A DNA stretch of 64,000 nucleotides. Origin: Streptomyces rhizosphaerihabitans. Lineage in GTDB: Bacteria > Actinomycetota > Actinomycetes > Streptomycetales > Streptomycetaceae. Each line of letters opens with the position of its first letter. Within the stretch, counting starts at the first letter, position 1. Under the pieces are notes generated by a model. It was given only the letters and a program-made list of their open reading frames with translations. It made no database searches and was not told the origin of the DNA. Location: NCBI RefSeq assembly GCF_025399795.1, contig NZ_JAODTZ010000040.1, positions 29,419 through 93,418 of the forward strand. Reading direction: 5' to 3'. The translations under genes were made by a program, and so were the position numbers. This document shows, piece after piece, positions 17,431 through 26,762 of the stretch.

Positions 17431-18123
17431 ATGCGTATTCCGGCGCACTCGGTATGCACGGCGATCCGTGACGACATCGTCGCGGGTGTCTACGAGCGCG
17501 GCGGCCGGCTCACCGAGGAACTGCTCGCGCGGCGCTACGGCGTCTCGCGCGTCCCCGTGCGCGAGGCTCTGCGCACCCTGGAGGCCGAGGGCTTCGTGGT
17601 CACCCGTCGGCACGCGGGCGCGTGCGTCGCGGAACCCACCGAGCAGGAGGCCGCGGACCTTCTGGAGATGCGCATGCTGCTGGAACCGCTGGGTGCCGCG
17701 AGGGCCGCCCAACGGCGTACGGAGGCTCACCTCAAGGTGCTGCGAGGCCTGGTCAGGCTGGGGCAGGAGCGTTCCAGGAGAGGCCACAGCGAGGATCTGC
17801 GCTCGCTGGGCGGCTGGTTCCACGAGACGCTCGCACAGGCGTCCGGCAGCCCCGCGTTGACCTCCACGCTCGCCCAGCTGCGCCACAAGATCGCCTGGAT
17901 GTACTCGGTGGAGGCGCCGGCCAATCCCGCGGAGTCCTGGGCGGAGCACGGCGGCATCGTGGACGCGGTCGCCCGCGGCGACAGCGAGCGGGCCCGCGCG
18001 ATCACGGCCCTGCACACCGAGCGCGCGACGACCGTGCACCGGCTCCGATTTCCCGGCGGCGACCGGCCGGATCGTGTGAGAAGTTCGCAACATCCCGTAA
18101 ACATGATGGGCCCGCGTCATTAA
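17431..18123 (+). CDS. GntR family transcriptional regulator (FadR/FCD type)
   Basis: 230 aa from ATG 17431 with GGAGG 7 nt upstream. The N-terminal winged helix reads IRDDIVAGVYERGGRLTEELLARRYGVSRVPVREALRTLEAEGFVV, the standard GntR DNA-binding domain. An all-helical C-terminal FCD-like domain follows (LLEPLGAARAAQRR, FHETLAQASGSPAL, EHGGIVDAVARGDSERARAI), in which conserved Asp/His residues usually bind a metal and a small carboxylate. The ligand is unknown. It is convergent with ptsH. Confidence 0.88.
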   Translation: MRIPAHSVCTAIRDDIVAGVYERGGRLTEELLARRYGVSRVPVREALRTLEAEGFVVTRRHAGACVAEPTEQEAADLLEMRMLLEPLGAARAAQRRTEAHLKVLRGLVRLGQERSRRGHSEDLRSLGGWFHETLAQASGSPALTSTLAQLRHKIAWMYSVEAPANPAESWAEHGGIVDAVARGDSERARAITALHTERATTVHRLRFPGGDRPDRVRSSQHPVNMMGPRH

Positions 18124-18280
18124 CATGGGCGCCGTATACAAAGAGGGATATTCGGCGGGGGCTCATTTCTGATGCCCTTTTATTCGCGTGTCCGGAATTT
18201 CGGTGCGCGCTATTCCCTGTGGCCGCGGTGCGAGGGCCGCGGTCGTCGCCGGGGGAATTCCTGAACAGGTCGCGGAAAGC

Positions 18281-18321
18281 GGCTGAGCCGCGCCGTCCGA
18301 TGAAGGGGGCGCGGCTCAGCC
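18281..18321. terminator. bidirectional hairpin between the GntR gene and ptsH
   Basis: A perfect 14-bp stem (18281-18294 with 18308-18321) and a 13-nt loop lie between the convergent genes, 25 bp downstream of the ptsH stop. Confidence 0.85.
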
Positions 18322-18345
18322 GTGTGTCCTGGGTGCCTTGTGGGC

Positions 18346-18627
18346 TCAGACGGTCTCGGGGAGCTCGTCGAGCCCCTCGGCGACCAGCTTCGCCAGACGG
18401 TCGAGAGCGGCGTCCGCGCCCTCGGAGTCCGACGCGAGGACGATCTCCTCGCCGCCCCGGGCGCCCAGGCCGAGGACCGCGAGCATGGAGGCCGCGTTGA
18501 CGGGGTTGCCGTCGGACTTGGCGATCGTCACGGGGATGCCGGAGGCCGTGGCGGCCCGGACGAAGATGGAGGCGGGGCGGGCGTGGAGGCCCTCGGTCCA
18601 GCCGACGTTGACGCGGCGCTCAGCCAT
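18346..18627 (-). CDS. ptsH: phosphocarrier protein HPr
   Basis: 93 aa, the usual HPr length. The phosphorylated His lies in GLHARPAS and the regulatory-site Ser region reads NAASMLAVLGLGA. HPr accepts phosphate from enzyme I and passes it to sugar-specific EIIA proteins. It is monocistronic here, with its own terminator and no ptsI or crr nearby, as I recall for Streptomyces. Confidence 0.95.
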   Translation of the reverse strand: MAERRVNVGWTEGLHARPASIFVRAATASGIPVTIAKSDGNPVNAASMLAVLGLGARGGEEIVLASDSEGADAALDRLAKLVAEGLDELPETV

Positions 18628-18803
18628 GTGATGCTGCCCTTCGGGTGTTCAAGGTTGTCTAGACCAGTGTTCCATATGGTGAGGCATGCCCGGACGGACC
18701 CGGGTTCCGCCCACGCCGGCGCCGGTCCGCGGCCCCGCTCCGGCGTCCGTCACCCTCAGACTGCCTCGCGCCGTTGTCGTACGCGAGCCGTACTCTGGGC
18801 CCC

Positions 18804-21620
18804 ATGCAGACCTCGTCGGACCGGCAGGAGTACCCAGCTCACTGGGAGGCCGACGTGGTGCTGCGCGACGGCGGCACCGCACGCGTCAGGCCCATCACCG
18901 TCGATGACGCCGAGCGGCTGGTCAGCTTCTACGAGCAGGTGTCCGAAGAGTCGAAGTACTACCGCTTCTTCGCGCCGTATCCGCGGCTGTCCGCCAAAGA
19001 CGTCCACCGGTTCACCCACCACGACTTCGTGGACCGCGTGGGTCTCGCGGCCACGGTGGGCGGCGAGTTCATCGCCACCGTGCGCTACGACCGCATCGAC
19101 GCCGACGGGAGGCCCGCGTCGGCGCCCGCCGACGAGGCCGAGGTCGCCTTCCTCGTGCAGGACGCTCACCAGGGCCGCGGTGTCGCCTCGGCGCTGCTCG
19201 AACACATCGCTGCCGTGGCCCGCGAGCGTGACATCCGCCGTTTCGCGGCCGAGGTGCTGCCCGCCAACAACAAGATGATCAAGGTGTTCACGGACGCCGG
19301 ATACACCCAGAAGCGCAGCTTCGAGGACGGCGTCGTACGCCTGGAGTTCGACCTCGAACCCACCGACCGGTCCCTCGCCGTGCAGCGCGCGCGGGAGCAG
19401 CGCGCCGAGGCCCGCTCGGTGCAGCGGCTGCTCGCCCCCGGCTCGGTCGCCGTCATCGGCGCCGGACGCACCCCCGGCGGGGTCGGCCGCAGCGTCCTGG
19501 ACAACCTGCGGGAAGCCGGATTCACCGGACGCCTGTACGCCGTGAACGCCGCACTTCAGGAGAAGGAACTCGACGGAGTCGCGGCCCACCGCTCCGTCCG
19601 CGACATCACCGAGCCCGTCGACCTCGCCGTCGTGGCCGTACCGGCCGAGAACGTCCCCGAGGTCGTCGCGGAATGCGGTGAACACGGCGTACAGGGGCTC
19701 GTGGTCGTCTCCGCCGGATACGCCGAGAGCGGTCCCGAAGGACGCGAACGCCAGCGCGAACTCGTGCGGCACGCGCGCACGTACGGGATGCGCATCATCG
19801 GCCCCAACGCCTTCGGAGTCATCAACACATCCCCCGAAGTACGCCTGAACGCCTCGCTCGCCCCGCAGATGCCCCGCCCCGGACGCATCGGCCTGTTCGC
19901 GCAGTCCGGCGCCATCGGTATCGCCCTGCTGTCCCGGCTGCACCGGCGCGGCGGCGGCGTCACGGGCGTGACCGGCGTGTCGACCTTCGTCTCCTCCGGG
20001 AACCGGGCGGACGTCTCGGGCAACGACGTACTGCAGTACTGGTACGACGACCCGGACACCGACGTCGTCCTCATGTACCTCGAATCCATCGGCAACCCGC
20101 GCAAGTTCACCCGCCTCGCACGGCGGACGGCGGCGGCGAAGCCGCTGGTCGTGGTCCAGGGCGCGCGGCACGGCGGAGCCGCTCCCCAGGGGCATGCCGT
20201 ACGGGCCACCCGGCTGCCGCACGCCACCGTGTCCGCGCTGCTGCGCCAGGCCGGAGTGATCCGGGTGGACACCATCACCGAACTCGTCGACGCGGGCCTG
20301 CTGCTGGCCCGCCAGCCGCTCCCCAGAGGACCCCGCGTGGCGATCCTCGGGAACTCCGAGTCACTGGGACTGCTCACGTACGACGCGTGCCTGGCCGAGG
20401 GGCTCAGGCCGCTGCCGCCGCGGGACCTGACCACGGCGGCCTCGGCGGAGGACTTCCACCGGGCGCTGTCCCAGGCCCTCGCCGACGACGGCTGCGACGC
20501 CGTCGTCGTGACGGCCATACCGGCGCTGGGGGAGACCTCGGCCGCCGACGCGGCGCTCGCCGAGGCACTCCGGTCCTCCGCCCTGGCGGCTCCGGCGAAA
20601 CCGGTGCTCGTGGTGCACGTCGAACTGGGCGGGCTCGCCGAAGCCCTGTCCGCCGCCGCGAGCACCGCGCCCCAGGCCCCCGGGACGGCGCCCGGCGCCC
20701 GCTTCCACCCTTCTGACCGGTCGCCCACCACAGCGCGTGCCGAAAGCGTGCCGGACTCCCGGCTCATCCCCGCCTACCCCGCCGCGGAACGTGCGGTCCG
20801 CGCCCTCGCCGAAGCCGTCAAGTACGCCCAGTGGCGCACGGACGCCGGCGAGCCCGGCAAGGTGCCCGAGTACGAGGACATCGACGAGAAGGGCGCCGCC
20901 CGGCTGATCGACGACCTCCTCGCGCGCGGGGAGGGCCTGACCCTGGCGGGCGAAGAGACGGCGACACTGCTCGGGCGGTACGGCATCGACGTGCACCGTG
21001 CCCTGCCCGCGCCCACTGCGGACGAGGCCGTGGCGGCCGCGCGGGCCATCGGTTACCCCGTGGCCCTCAAGACCACCGCCCCGCACCTGCGGCACCGCGC
21101 GGACCTCGGCGGCGTACGGCTGGACGTGGCGGACGAGGAACAGCTGCGCCGGGCCTACGCGGAGCTGACCGAGCTGTTCGGGCCACCGACGGTGCTGCGC
21201 CCGGTCGTGCAGGGGATGGCACCGCGCGGTGTCGACACGGTCGTTCACGCGGTGATCGACCCGGCGGCCGGGGCGGTGCTCTCCTTCGGGCTCTCCGGAG
21301 CCGCCTCCGAACTGCTCGGGGACACGGCGCACCGGCTGATTCCGGTCACCGACCGGGACGCGGCCTCCCTGGTGCGGTCGATCCGGACGGCACCGCTCCT
21401 GTTCGGCTGGCGGGGCTCCGCGCCGGTCGACACCGCGGCCCTCGAAGAGCTCATGCTGCGGGTGTCGCGGCTGGTCGACGACCACCCGGAGGTCGTCGCG
21501 GTCTCGCTGGAGCCGGTGGTGGTCGCCCCGACCGGGCTGAGTGTGCTGGGCGCCACGGTACGACTGGCCCGCGCCCCGCTACGGGGCGACCTCGGCCCTC
21601 GGACACTGCCCGTCGTCTGA
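18804..21620 (+). CDS. protein lysine acetyltransferase: GNAT fused to ADP-forming acyl-CoA synthetase-like domain
   Basis: 938 aa from ATG 18804. The N-terminal ~190 residues are a GNAT domain (RVRPITVDDAERLVSFYEQVS; acetyl-CoA loop around QGRGVASALL). Next come a CoA-binding Rossmann domain (VAVIGAGRTPGGVGRSVLDNL), a succinyl-CoA-synthetase-like flavodoxin domain (GLFAQSGAIGIALLS) and a C-terminal ATP-grasp half (LLGRYGIDVHRALPAPTADEAVAAARAIGYPVALK). This is the Pat/SlPatA type, which acetylates enzymes such as acetyl-CoA synthetase, here with the GNAT in front. The NDP-forming synthetase part is usually catalytically dead in Pat proteins. The protein ends before a gene-poor 319 bp. Confidence 0.88.
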   Translation: MQTSSDRQEYPAHWEADVVLRDGGTARVRPITVDDAERLVSFYEQVSEESKYYRFFAPYPRLSAKDVHRFTHHDFVDRVGLAATVGGEFIATVRYDRIDADGRPASAPADEAEVAFLVQDAHQGRGVASALLEHIAAVARERDIRRFAAEVLPANNKMIKVFTDAGYTQKRSFEDGVVRLEFDLEPTDRSLAVQRAREQRAEARSVQRLLAPGSVAVIGAGRTPGGVGRSVLDNLREAGFTGRLYAVNAALQEKELDGVAAHRSVRDITEPVDLAVVAVPAENVPEVVAECGEHGVQGLVVVSAGYAESGPEGRERQRELVRHARTYGMRIIGPNAFGVINTSPEVRLNASLAPQMPRPGRIGLFAQSGAIGIALLSRLHRRGGGVTGVTGVSTFVSSGNRADVSGNDVLQYWYDDPDTDVVLMYLESIGNPRKFTRLARRTAAAKPLVVVQGARHGGAAPQGHAVRATRLPHATVSALLRQAGVIRVDTITELVDAGLLLARQPLPRGPRVAILGNSESLGLLTYDACLAEGLRPLPPRDLTTAASAEDFHRALSQALADDGCDAVVVTAIPALGETSAADAALAEALRSSALAAPAKPVLVVHVELGGLAEALSAAASTAPQAPGTAPGARFHPSDRSPTTARAESVPDSRLIPAYPAAERAVRALAEAVKYAQWRTDAGEPGKVPEYEDIDEKGAARLIDDLLARGEGLTLAGEETATLLGRYGIDVHRALPAPTADEAVAAARAIGYPVALKTTAPHLRHRADLGGVRLDVADEEQLRRAYAELTELFGPPTVLRPVVQGMAPRGVDTVVHAVIDPAAGAVLSFGLSGAASELLGDTAHRLIPVTDRDAASLVRSIRTAPLLFGWRGSAPVDTAALEELMLRVSRLVDDHPEVVAVSLEPVVVAPTGLSVLGATVRLARAPLRGDLGPRTLPVV

Positions 21621-21939
21621 GTCGTCTGAGTCGTCCGGGCCGCTCCGGGGCGCTGCCTCCGTGGCGGCAGGCATCCCGCACCCGACGCCCGCCGTCTCCC
21701 GAGCGGCGCCGTCGGCGATGACCCCGGCCCGGAACTCGGCCCAGTGCCAGGTGCCGTCCCGCCCGGCCTGCCGCTGTGCCCGCCCCCGTTCCCGCCCCGC
21801 CCCGCCCGTCGGATCCGCGCCGCGGCCCTTGCCGCGCCCGCGTGGCACCGTCCGCCATGCGTGATTCGATCTGTTCCGTCCACGACAGACCCACGCGAGC
21901 GGTGCCTCGCAGTCAGTGGGCCCCCGTAGGATGGACATC
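21621..21939. other. intergenic region, no gene
   Basis: 319 bp. It opens with a short GTCTGAGTC repeat at ~21612-21635. Both strands carry open frames without ribosome sites or recognisable protein, and I see no strong hairpin. Confidence 0.4.
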
Positions 21940-22527
21940 ATGGCCAAGACCAGTACGACGACCCAGGGGCTGCGAGCGGCGATCGAGCGCAGCGGCTACT
22001 ACCCGGCCCTCGTGGCCGAGGCGGTGGAGGCCGCGATCGGCGGCGAGACCATCCGGTCGTACCTGGTCCACCAGGAGACGACGTTCGACGCGAACGAGGT
22101 ACGGCGGCACGTCACCGTGCTCGTCCTCACCGGCAACCGTTTCATCGTGAGCCACACCGACGAACAGAACGCGGACACCACGTCTCCGACGCCGTACGCC
22201 ACGACCTCGACGGAGTCGGTCAAGCTCGGCCGGATCTCCTCGGTCGTCGTCAGCCGCGTCGTCGCGAACCCGGAGTCGTACACGCCCGGCACGCTGCCCC
22301 GCGAGGTGGTCCTGACCATCGGCTGGGGCGCCGTCTCCCGCATCGACCTGGAGCCGGCCGCCTGCGGTGACCCCAACTGCGAAGCGGATCACGGCTACAC
22401 CGGCAGCTCGACGGCGGACGACCTGAGCCTGCGGGTCAGCGAGGCGGGGGACGGTCCGGAGACCGTCCGCCAGGCCCTCGCCTTCGCGCAGTCCCTCTCC
22501 GAGGCGACCGCGGACGTCGCCCGCTGA
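21940..22527 (+). CDS. DUF5998-like conserved protein
   Basis: 195 aa from ATG 21940, with AGGATGG 5 nt upstream (this rules out the in-frame ATG at 21931). The protein is soluble and alpha/beta, with TTQGLRAAIERSGYYPALVAEAVE at the front and DPNCEADHGYTGS near residue 145. I remember it as an actinobacterial conserved protein (DUF5998) encoded just before the phosphodiesterase gene. The function is unknown. The stop overlaps the ATG of the next gene by one base, so the two are co-translated. Confidence 0.8.
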   Translation: MAKTSTTTQGLRAAIERSGYYPALVAEAVEAAIGGETIRSYLVHQETTFDANEVRRHVTVLVLTGNRFIVSHTDEQNADTTSPTPYATTSTESVKLGRISSVVVSRVVANPESYTPGTLPREVVLTIGWGAVSRIDLEPAACGDPNCEADHGYTGSSTADDLSLRVSEAGDGPETVRQALAFAQSLSEATADVAR

Positions 22528-23714
22528 TGGCCCTGCCCACCTGGGACCACCCGGAACCCCTCGCCATCGACTCCGCGCCCGTCCCCGAGTACGGCACCGG
22601 TTCGCTGGCCGACCTGCTGCCCACGCTCGCGGCCGGCATGTCCGTGCCCGGCGCGACCGCCGCCATACCCGAGCTGACCGCGGCCGACCGGAACTGCGTG
22701 TTCCTGATCGACGGTCTCGGCTGGGAGCAGCTCAAGGCTCACCCGGACGAGGCACCCTTCATGACGTCGCTCCTCGCGTCCTCGCGCGGCGGCACGGGGC
22801 GTCCGATCACCGCGGGCTATCCGGCCACCACCGCGACCTCCCTCGCCTCCGTCGGCACCGGCCTGCCCCCGGGCGCGCACGGCCTGCCCGGCTACACCGC
22901 GCGCAACCCCGCCACCGGCGAGCTGATGAACCAGCTCCGCTGGAACCCCTGGACCGAGCCGCGCGCCTGGCAGCCCTACCCCACGATCTTCCAGCTGGCC
23001 GACGCCGCGGGCGTGCACACCGCCCAGGTCTCCTCGCCGACCTTCCAGAGCACACCGCTGACGAAGGTCGCGCTGAGCGGCGGGACGTTCCACGGCCGGC
23101 TGTCCGGCGAGGAGCGCATGGACCTCGCCGCCGAGCAACTGGCGGCCGGGGACCGCTCCTTGGTCTACACGTACTACGCGGAGGTGGATGGCAAGGGCCA
23201 CCGCTTCGGCGTCGACTCGGACCCCTGGCGCGGCCAGCTGATGTATGTCGACCGCCTGGTCCAGCGCCTCGCGGAGCAGCTGCCGCCGAGCTCGGCGCTG
23301 TACGTCACCGCAGACCACGGCATGATCGACATCCCGTTCGACGAGCAGCACCGCATCGACTTCGACGAGGACTGGGAGCTGCGCGCCGGAGTCGCCCTGC
23401 TGGGCGGCGAGGGTCGTGCCCGCCATGTGTACGCGGTCCCGGGCGCCGAGGTGGACGTGCTGACCTGCTGGCGCGAGGTCCTCGGCGAGCAGTTCTGGGT
23501 CGCCTCCCGTGACGAGGCGATCGACGCGGGCTGGTTCGGCCCGCGGGTCGACGATCGGGTGTACGCCCGGCTGGGTGACGTGATCGCGGCCGCCCGGGAC
23601 GATGTGCTGATCACCGCCTCCGAGCGGGAGCCGAAGGAGTCGCTGATGGTCGGCAACCACGGCTCGATGACCCCGGCCGAGCAGCTGGTGCCCCTCCTCC
23701 AAGTACGCTCCTGA
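22527..23714 (+). CDS. alkaline phosphatase superfamily nucleotide pyrophosphatase/phosphodiesterase
   Basis: 395 aa. Metal and nucleophile motifs of the type I phosphodiesterase/nucleotide pyrophosphatase branch are present: CVFLIDGLGW (first Asp), a Thr in PATTATSLASVGTGLPPGAHG, EVDGKGHRFG, and ADHGMIDIP (Asp-His). It would hydrolyse phosphodiester or pyrophosphate bonds; the substrate is unknown. No signal peptide is visible, so it is probably cytoplasmic. It is coupled to the DUF5998-like gene by a 1-nt overlap and followed 43 bp later by thymidine kinase. Confidence 0.87.
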   Translation: MALPTWDHPEPLAIDSAPVPEYGTGSLADLLPTLAAGMSVPGATAAIPELTAADRNCVFLIDGLGWEQLKAHPDEAPFMTSLLASSRGGTGRPITAGYPATTATSLASVGTGLPPGAHGLPGYTARNPATGELMNQLRWNPWTEPRAWQPYPTIFQLADAAGVHTAQVSSPTFQSTPLTKVALSGGTFHGRLSGEERMDLAAEQLAAGDRSLVYTYYAEVDGKGHRFGVDSDPWRGQLMYVDRLVQRLAEQLPPSSALYVTADHGMIDIPFDEQHRIDFDEDWELRAGVALLGGEGRARHVYAVPGAEVDVLTCWREVLGEQFWVASRDEAIDAGWFGPRVDDRVYARLGDVIAAARDDVLITASEREPKESLMVGNHGSMTPAEQLVPLLQVRS

Positions 23715-23757
23715 CACCCTCCCCCCTCCTCCGTTGCCGAAAGGTACTCAACTCCCC

Positions 23758-24405
23758 ATGCCCGAGCTGGTGTTCTTCTCCGGAACGATGGACTGCGGGA
23801 AGTCCACGCTGGCTCTCCAGATCGAGCACAACCGCTCGGCGCGGGGTCTGCAGGGCATGATCTTCACGCGCGACGACCGCGCGGGCGAGGGCAAGCTCTC
23901 CTCGCGTCTCGGCCTGGTCACCGACGCGGTCGAGGTGGCGGACGACCAGGACCTGTACGCCTATCTGGTCGACCACCTCTCGCAGGGCGGCCGGGCGGAC
24001 TACGTGATCGCGGACGAGGCGCAGTTCCTGGCGCCTCCGCAGATCGACCAACTGGCCCGCGTGGTGGACGACCTGGGTGTCGACGTGTTCGCCTTCGGGA
24101 TCACCACCGACTTCCGCTCCAAGCTCTTCCCGGGCTCCCAGCGCCTCGTCGAACTGGCCGACCGGGTCGAGGTCCTCCAGGTCGAGGCCCTGTGCTGGTG
24201 CGGCGCCCGCGCCACGCACAACGCCCGCACCGTGGGCGGCGAGATGGTCGTCGAGGGCGCCCAGGTCGTCGTCGGCGACGTCAACCAGCCCGAGAACATC
24301 GGCTACGAGGTCCTGTGCCGCCGGCATCACCGCCGCCGTATGACTGCCGCCACGGCCCATGCGAGCGCCCTGTCCCCGGACGTCCTGCCGATCGGCTCGG
24401 CCTGA
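23758..24405 (+). CDS. tdk: thymidine kinase
   Basis: 215 aa from ATG 23758 with GAAAGG upstream. P-loop SGTMDCGKST, a Walker-B-like VIADEAQFL, and the zinc-binding lasso with cysteines in CWCGA and CRRH identify a type II (TK1-like) thymidine kinase. It phosphorylates thymidine to dTMP with ATP in the salvage pathway. It is probably last in a three-gene run with the DUF5998-like and phosphodiesterase genes. Confidence 0.93.
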   Translation: MPELVFFSGTMDCGKSTLALQIEHNRSARGLQGMIFTRDDRAGEGKLSSRLGLVTDAVEVADDQDLYAYLVDHLSQGGRADYVIADEAQFLAPPQIDQLARVVDDLGVDVFAFGITTDFRSKLFPGSQRLVELADRVEVLQVEALCWCGARATHNARTVGGEMVVEGAQVVVGDVNQPENIGYEVLCRRHHRRRMTAATAHASALSPDVLPIGSA

Positions 24406-24511
24406 AGCCCGTTCCCGGAGACCTGCGGCCGGAGGTCCGACGCCTGAGCCCGATGCCCGCCCCCGCGGCCGGCTCCCGGCGCCGGATCATCGGGCAGGAC
24501 GGCTCACCGCG

Positions 24512-25315
24512 TCAGGTGACGGCATGGATCAGGGAGAACATCGCACCCTCCGGATCCGCCACCGTCGCCACGCGGCCGTACGGGGAGTCGTGGGCCTCCC
24601 GCAGGAGGTGCCCGCCGAGTTCCGTGACGCGGCGGACGGTGTCGTCCAGTTCTGCGGCCTCGAAGTACGTCAGCCAGTGCGGGCCCCGGTCGCGCGGCAG
24701 GGTGTTGCCGACGCCGTGGATGCCGGCCACCGGACGGCCGTCGATGTGCAGGGTCACGTAGTCGAAGTCGGCCGAGACGGCCGGCTCCAGTTCGTAGCCG
24801 AAGACCCCCTGGTAGAACTTGACGACGCTCTCGGTGTCGCGCGTCACGAGCTCGTTCCACGCCGGAGTGCCCGGCACTCCGGTGATCCCCGTGCCCAGAT
24901 GGGCCGCCACCTGCCAGATGCCGAAGACGGCACCCGACGGGTCGGAGGCGATCGCCAGCCGGCCGGCCTCGGCGGCGTCGATCGGGCCCACGCCCACGGT
25001 GCCGCCGCTGTGCCGTACCGTCTCGGCGGTGTGGTCCACGTCGGCCGAGGCGAAATAGGGCGTCCAGGCGATCGGCAGATGCCGGTCGGGTGGCAACTGG
25101 CCGATCCCGGCCACCTCATGGCCGTCGAGAAGGGCCCGCGCGTACGGGCCGAGCTGCGGGGGGCCCGGCTGGAACTCCCAGCCGAACAGCGCTCCGTAGA
25201 AGTCCTGGGTCGCGGCCATCTCATGCACCATCAGGCTCACCCAGCAGGGTGTGCCGGGTGCGTGCCGAGCGTGCGTGGTGCCGTTCGGGCCGGCCGATTC
25301 CCGTGCCTCGGTCAT
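24512..25315 (-). CDS. VOC (glyoxalase/bleomycin-resistance) family protein with two repeats
   Basis: 267 aa from ATG 25315 with GAGAAGAGAG upstream. Two VOC modules lie in tandem: residues ~23-135 (WVSLMVHEMAATQDFYGALFGWEF) and ~150-265 (WNELVTRDTESVVKFYQGVFGYEL). Both end in the DPSGA/DPEGA strand typical of the fold. These enzymes bind a divalent metal and act on small electrophiles or aromatic substrates, or bind drugs. The reaction cannot be told from the sequence. The gene is monocistronic and divergent from the rhodanese gene. Confidence 0.85.
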   Translation of the reverse strand: MTEARESAGPNGTTHARHAPGTPCWVSLMVHEMAATQDFYGALFGWEFQPGPPQLGPYARALLDGHEVAGIGQLPPDRHLPIAWTPYFASADVDHTAETVRHSGGTVGVGPIDAAEAGRLAIASDPSGAVFGIWQVAAHLGTGITGVPGTPAWNELVTRDTESVVKFYQGVFGYELEPAVSADFDYVTLHIDGRPVAGIHGVGNTLPRDRGPHWLTYFEAAELDDTVRRVTELGGHLLREAHDSPYGRVATVADPEGAMFSLIHAVT

Positions 25316-25638
25316 CGTCACTCTCTTCTCGGCCCCTCGCGGTGGCCGGTCACCTTCCGCCTGCGAACACGCGTACTCAGTCGCGTGCGTGCACGCCCCG
25401 TGCCGATGTTCGCACCACCGGTCGTGCCGCGTGTCCGGGCCGCGCCGCCGTTGAGCGGTGCACGGCCGTAGGACGCCCGGTCCGCCGTTTCTCACCCGTT
25501 TCGGAGTGATTGCCGCGTGGTGTCCATCGGTTGTACAGCATGTGCCCGATCCCATACGCCTGGTGATCGGACCTGTCCGGCGGAGCAGAGTAGCCGGACA
25601 TGGACGAAGCGGCCACCCCGTGCGCAAGGATGGTGTCC
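25316..25638. other. divergent promoter region with a short inverted repeat
   Basis: 323 bp. TGTCCGGC (25574-25581) and GCCGGACA (25593-25600) form an 8-bp inverted repeat with an 11-bp spacer, 38 bp before the rhodanese start. This is a possible operator or 5' UTR hairpin. No gene is seen. Confidence 0.45.
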
Positions 25639-26466
25639 ATGAACGCCATCATCACGGCACCCGAACTCGCGAGTGACCTGGCGGGGCCGAACCCGCCGGT
25701 CCTCCTCGACGTCCGCTGGCGGTTGGGCGGCCCCAACCTGCGCTCCGAGTACGAGAACGCGCACATTCCCGGTGCCGTCTTCGTCGATCTGGATTCCGAA
25801 CTCGCTGGTCCGGCCGGTCCGGCAGGCCGGCATCCGCTTCCCGGCCCCGAGGTCTTTGGCGCGGCGATGCGGGCCGCGGGAGTGTCCGAGAACCGCGACG
25901 TCGTTGTGTACGACGGCGGGCAGGGCTGGGCCGCCGCGCGCGCCTGGTGGCTGCTGGGCTATTCGGGTCATCCGTCGGTACGCGTGCTTGACGGCGGGTT
26001 CGCCGCCTGGAGCGGACCGGTGTCCTCCGAGGTCCCCGAGCCGGTGCCCGGAACGTTCGTACCGGCGCCCGGCGCCCGGCCGTCGCTCGACGCGGACGGG
26101 GCCGCCGCGCTCGCCCGCACCGGACTGCTGCTGGATGCCCGAGCGGGGGAGCGGTACCGGGGCGACGTCGAGCCGATCGATCCGGTCGGCGGGCACATCC
26201 CTGGCGCCGTCTCCGCGCCGACCGCCGAGAACGTCACGGAGGACGGACGGTTCCTGCCCTCGGCCGAACTCGCCGACCGCTTCAAGTCCTTCGGTGTGAC
26301 ACCCGCGTCCGAGGTCGGCGTCTACTGCGGCTCCGGGGTCTCGGGCGCCCATGAGGTGCTGGCCCTCGCCGTGGCCGGCATTCCCGCGGCGCTGTACGTG
26401 GGTTCGTGGTCGGAGTGGTCCCAGGACGGGAACCGTCCGGTCGCGGTGGGCCCCGACCCGCAGTGA
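25639..26466 (+). CDS. sulfurtransferase with tandem rhodanese domains
   Basis: 275 aa from ATG 25639 (AAGGA 9 nt upstream). An N-terminal inactive rhodanese domain (VLLDVRWRLGGPN, VVVYDGGQGWAAARAWWLL) is followed by a C-terminal catalytic domain with the cysteine loop YCGSGVSGAHEVLAL. CGSGV is the signature of 3-mercaptopyruvate sulfurtransferases, whereas thiosulfate enzymes often have CRxGxT/R. It moves sulfane sulfur to thiol or cyanide acceptors in the cytoplasm. A long terminator shared with sepH follows. Confidence 0.9.
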   Translation: MNAIITAPELASDLAGPNPPVLLDVRWRLGGPNLRSEYENAHIPGAVFVDLDSELAGPAGPAGRHPLPGPEVFGAAMRAAGVSENRDVVVYDGGQGWAAARAWWLLGYSGHPSVRVLDGGFAAWSGPVSSEVPEPVPGTFVPAPGARPSLDADGAAALARTGLLLDARAGERYRGDVEPIDPVGGHIPGAVSAPTAENVTEDGRFLPSAELADRFKSFGVTPASEVGVYCGSGVSGAHEVLALAVAGIPAALYVGSWSEWSQDGNRPVAVGPDPQ

Positions 26467-26710
26467 CACCGACGGCGGCGCCCGCGACAGTCCCCGCAGC
26501 AACATCGGCCGTGCCGCCCGCAGTAGAACCCGCGGAGCCGCCCGCATTAGTACCTGTGGTGCCGCCTCTACGAGCGCCTGCGGTGCCGCTCACCATCACC
26601 TGCGGGTGCCCTCGGCAGTAGCACCTGCGGTGTGCCGCCTGGGCGGAGCCGTCGTGCGCCGGGGGCGGGCGTAGTGCCGGACGCGGGCGCCTGCCTCGCC
26701 GCCCGGTGCG
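26467..26710. other. proline-codon-like repetitive spacer
   Basis: About 240 bp of degenerate GCCCGCAGTAGnACCnGCGG-type repeats after the rhodanese stop, and no gene. The repeats look like slippage products; copies are imperfect. Confidence 0.45.
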
Positions 26711-26753
26711 CGACGAGGGGGCCCGCACCGGATCGGTGCGGGCCCCCTCGTCG
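26711..26753. terminator. 19-bp bidirectional terminator between the rhodanese gene and sepH
   Basis: Arms 26711-26729 and 26735-26753 pair perfectly over 19 bp with a 5-nt loop. It lies 9 bp beyond the sepH stop codon. Confidence 0.9.
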
Positions 26754-26762
26754 TAGACCTGA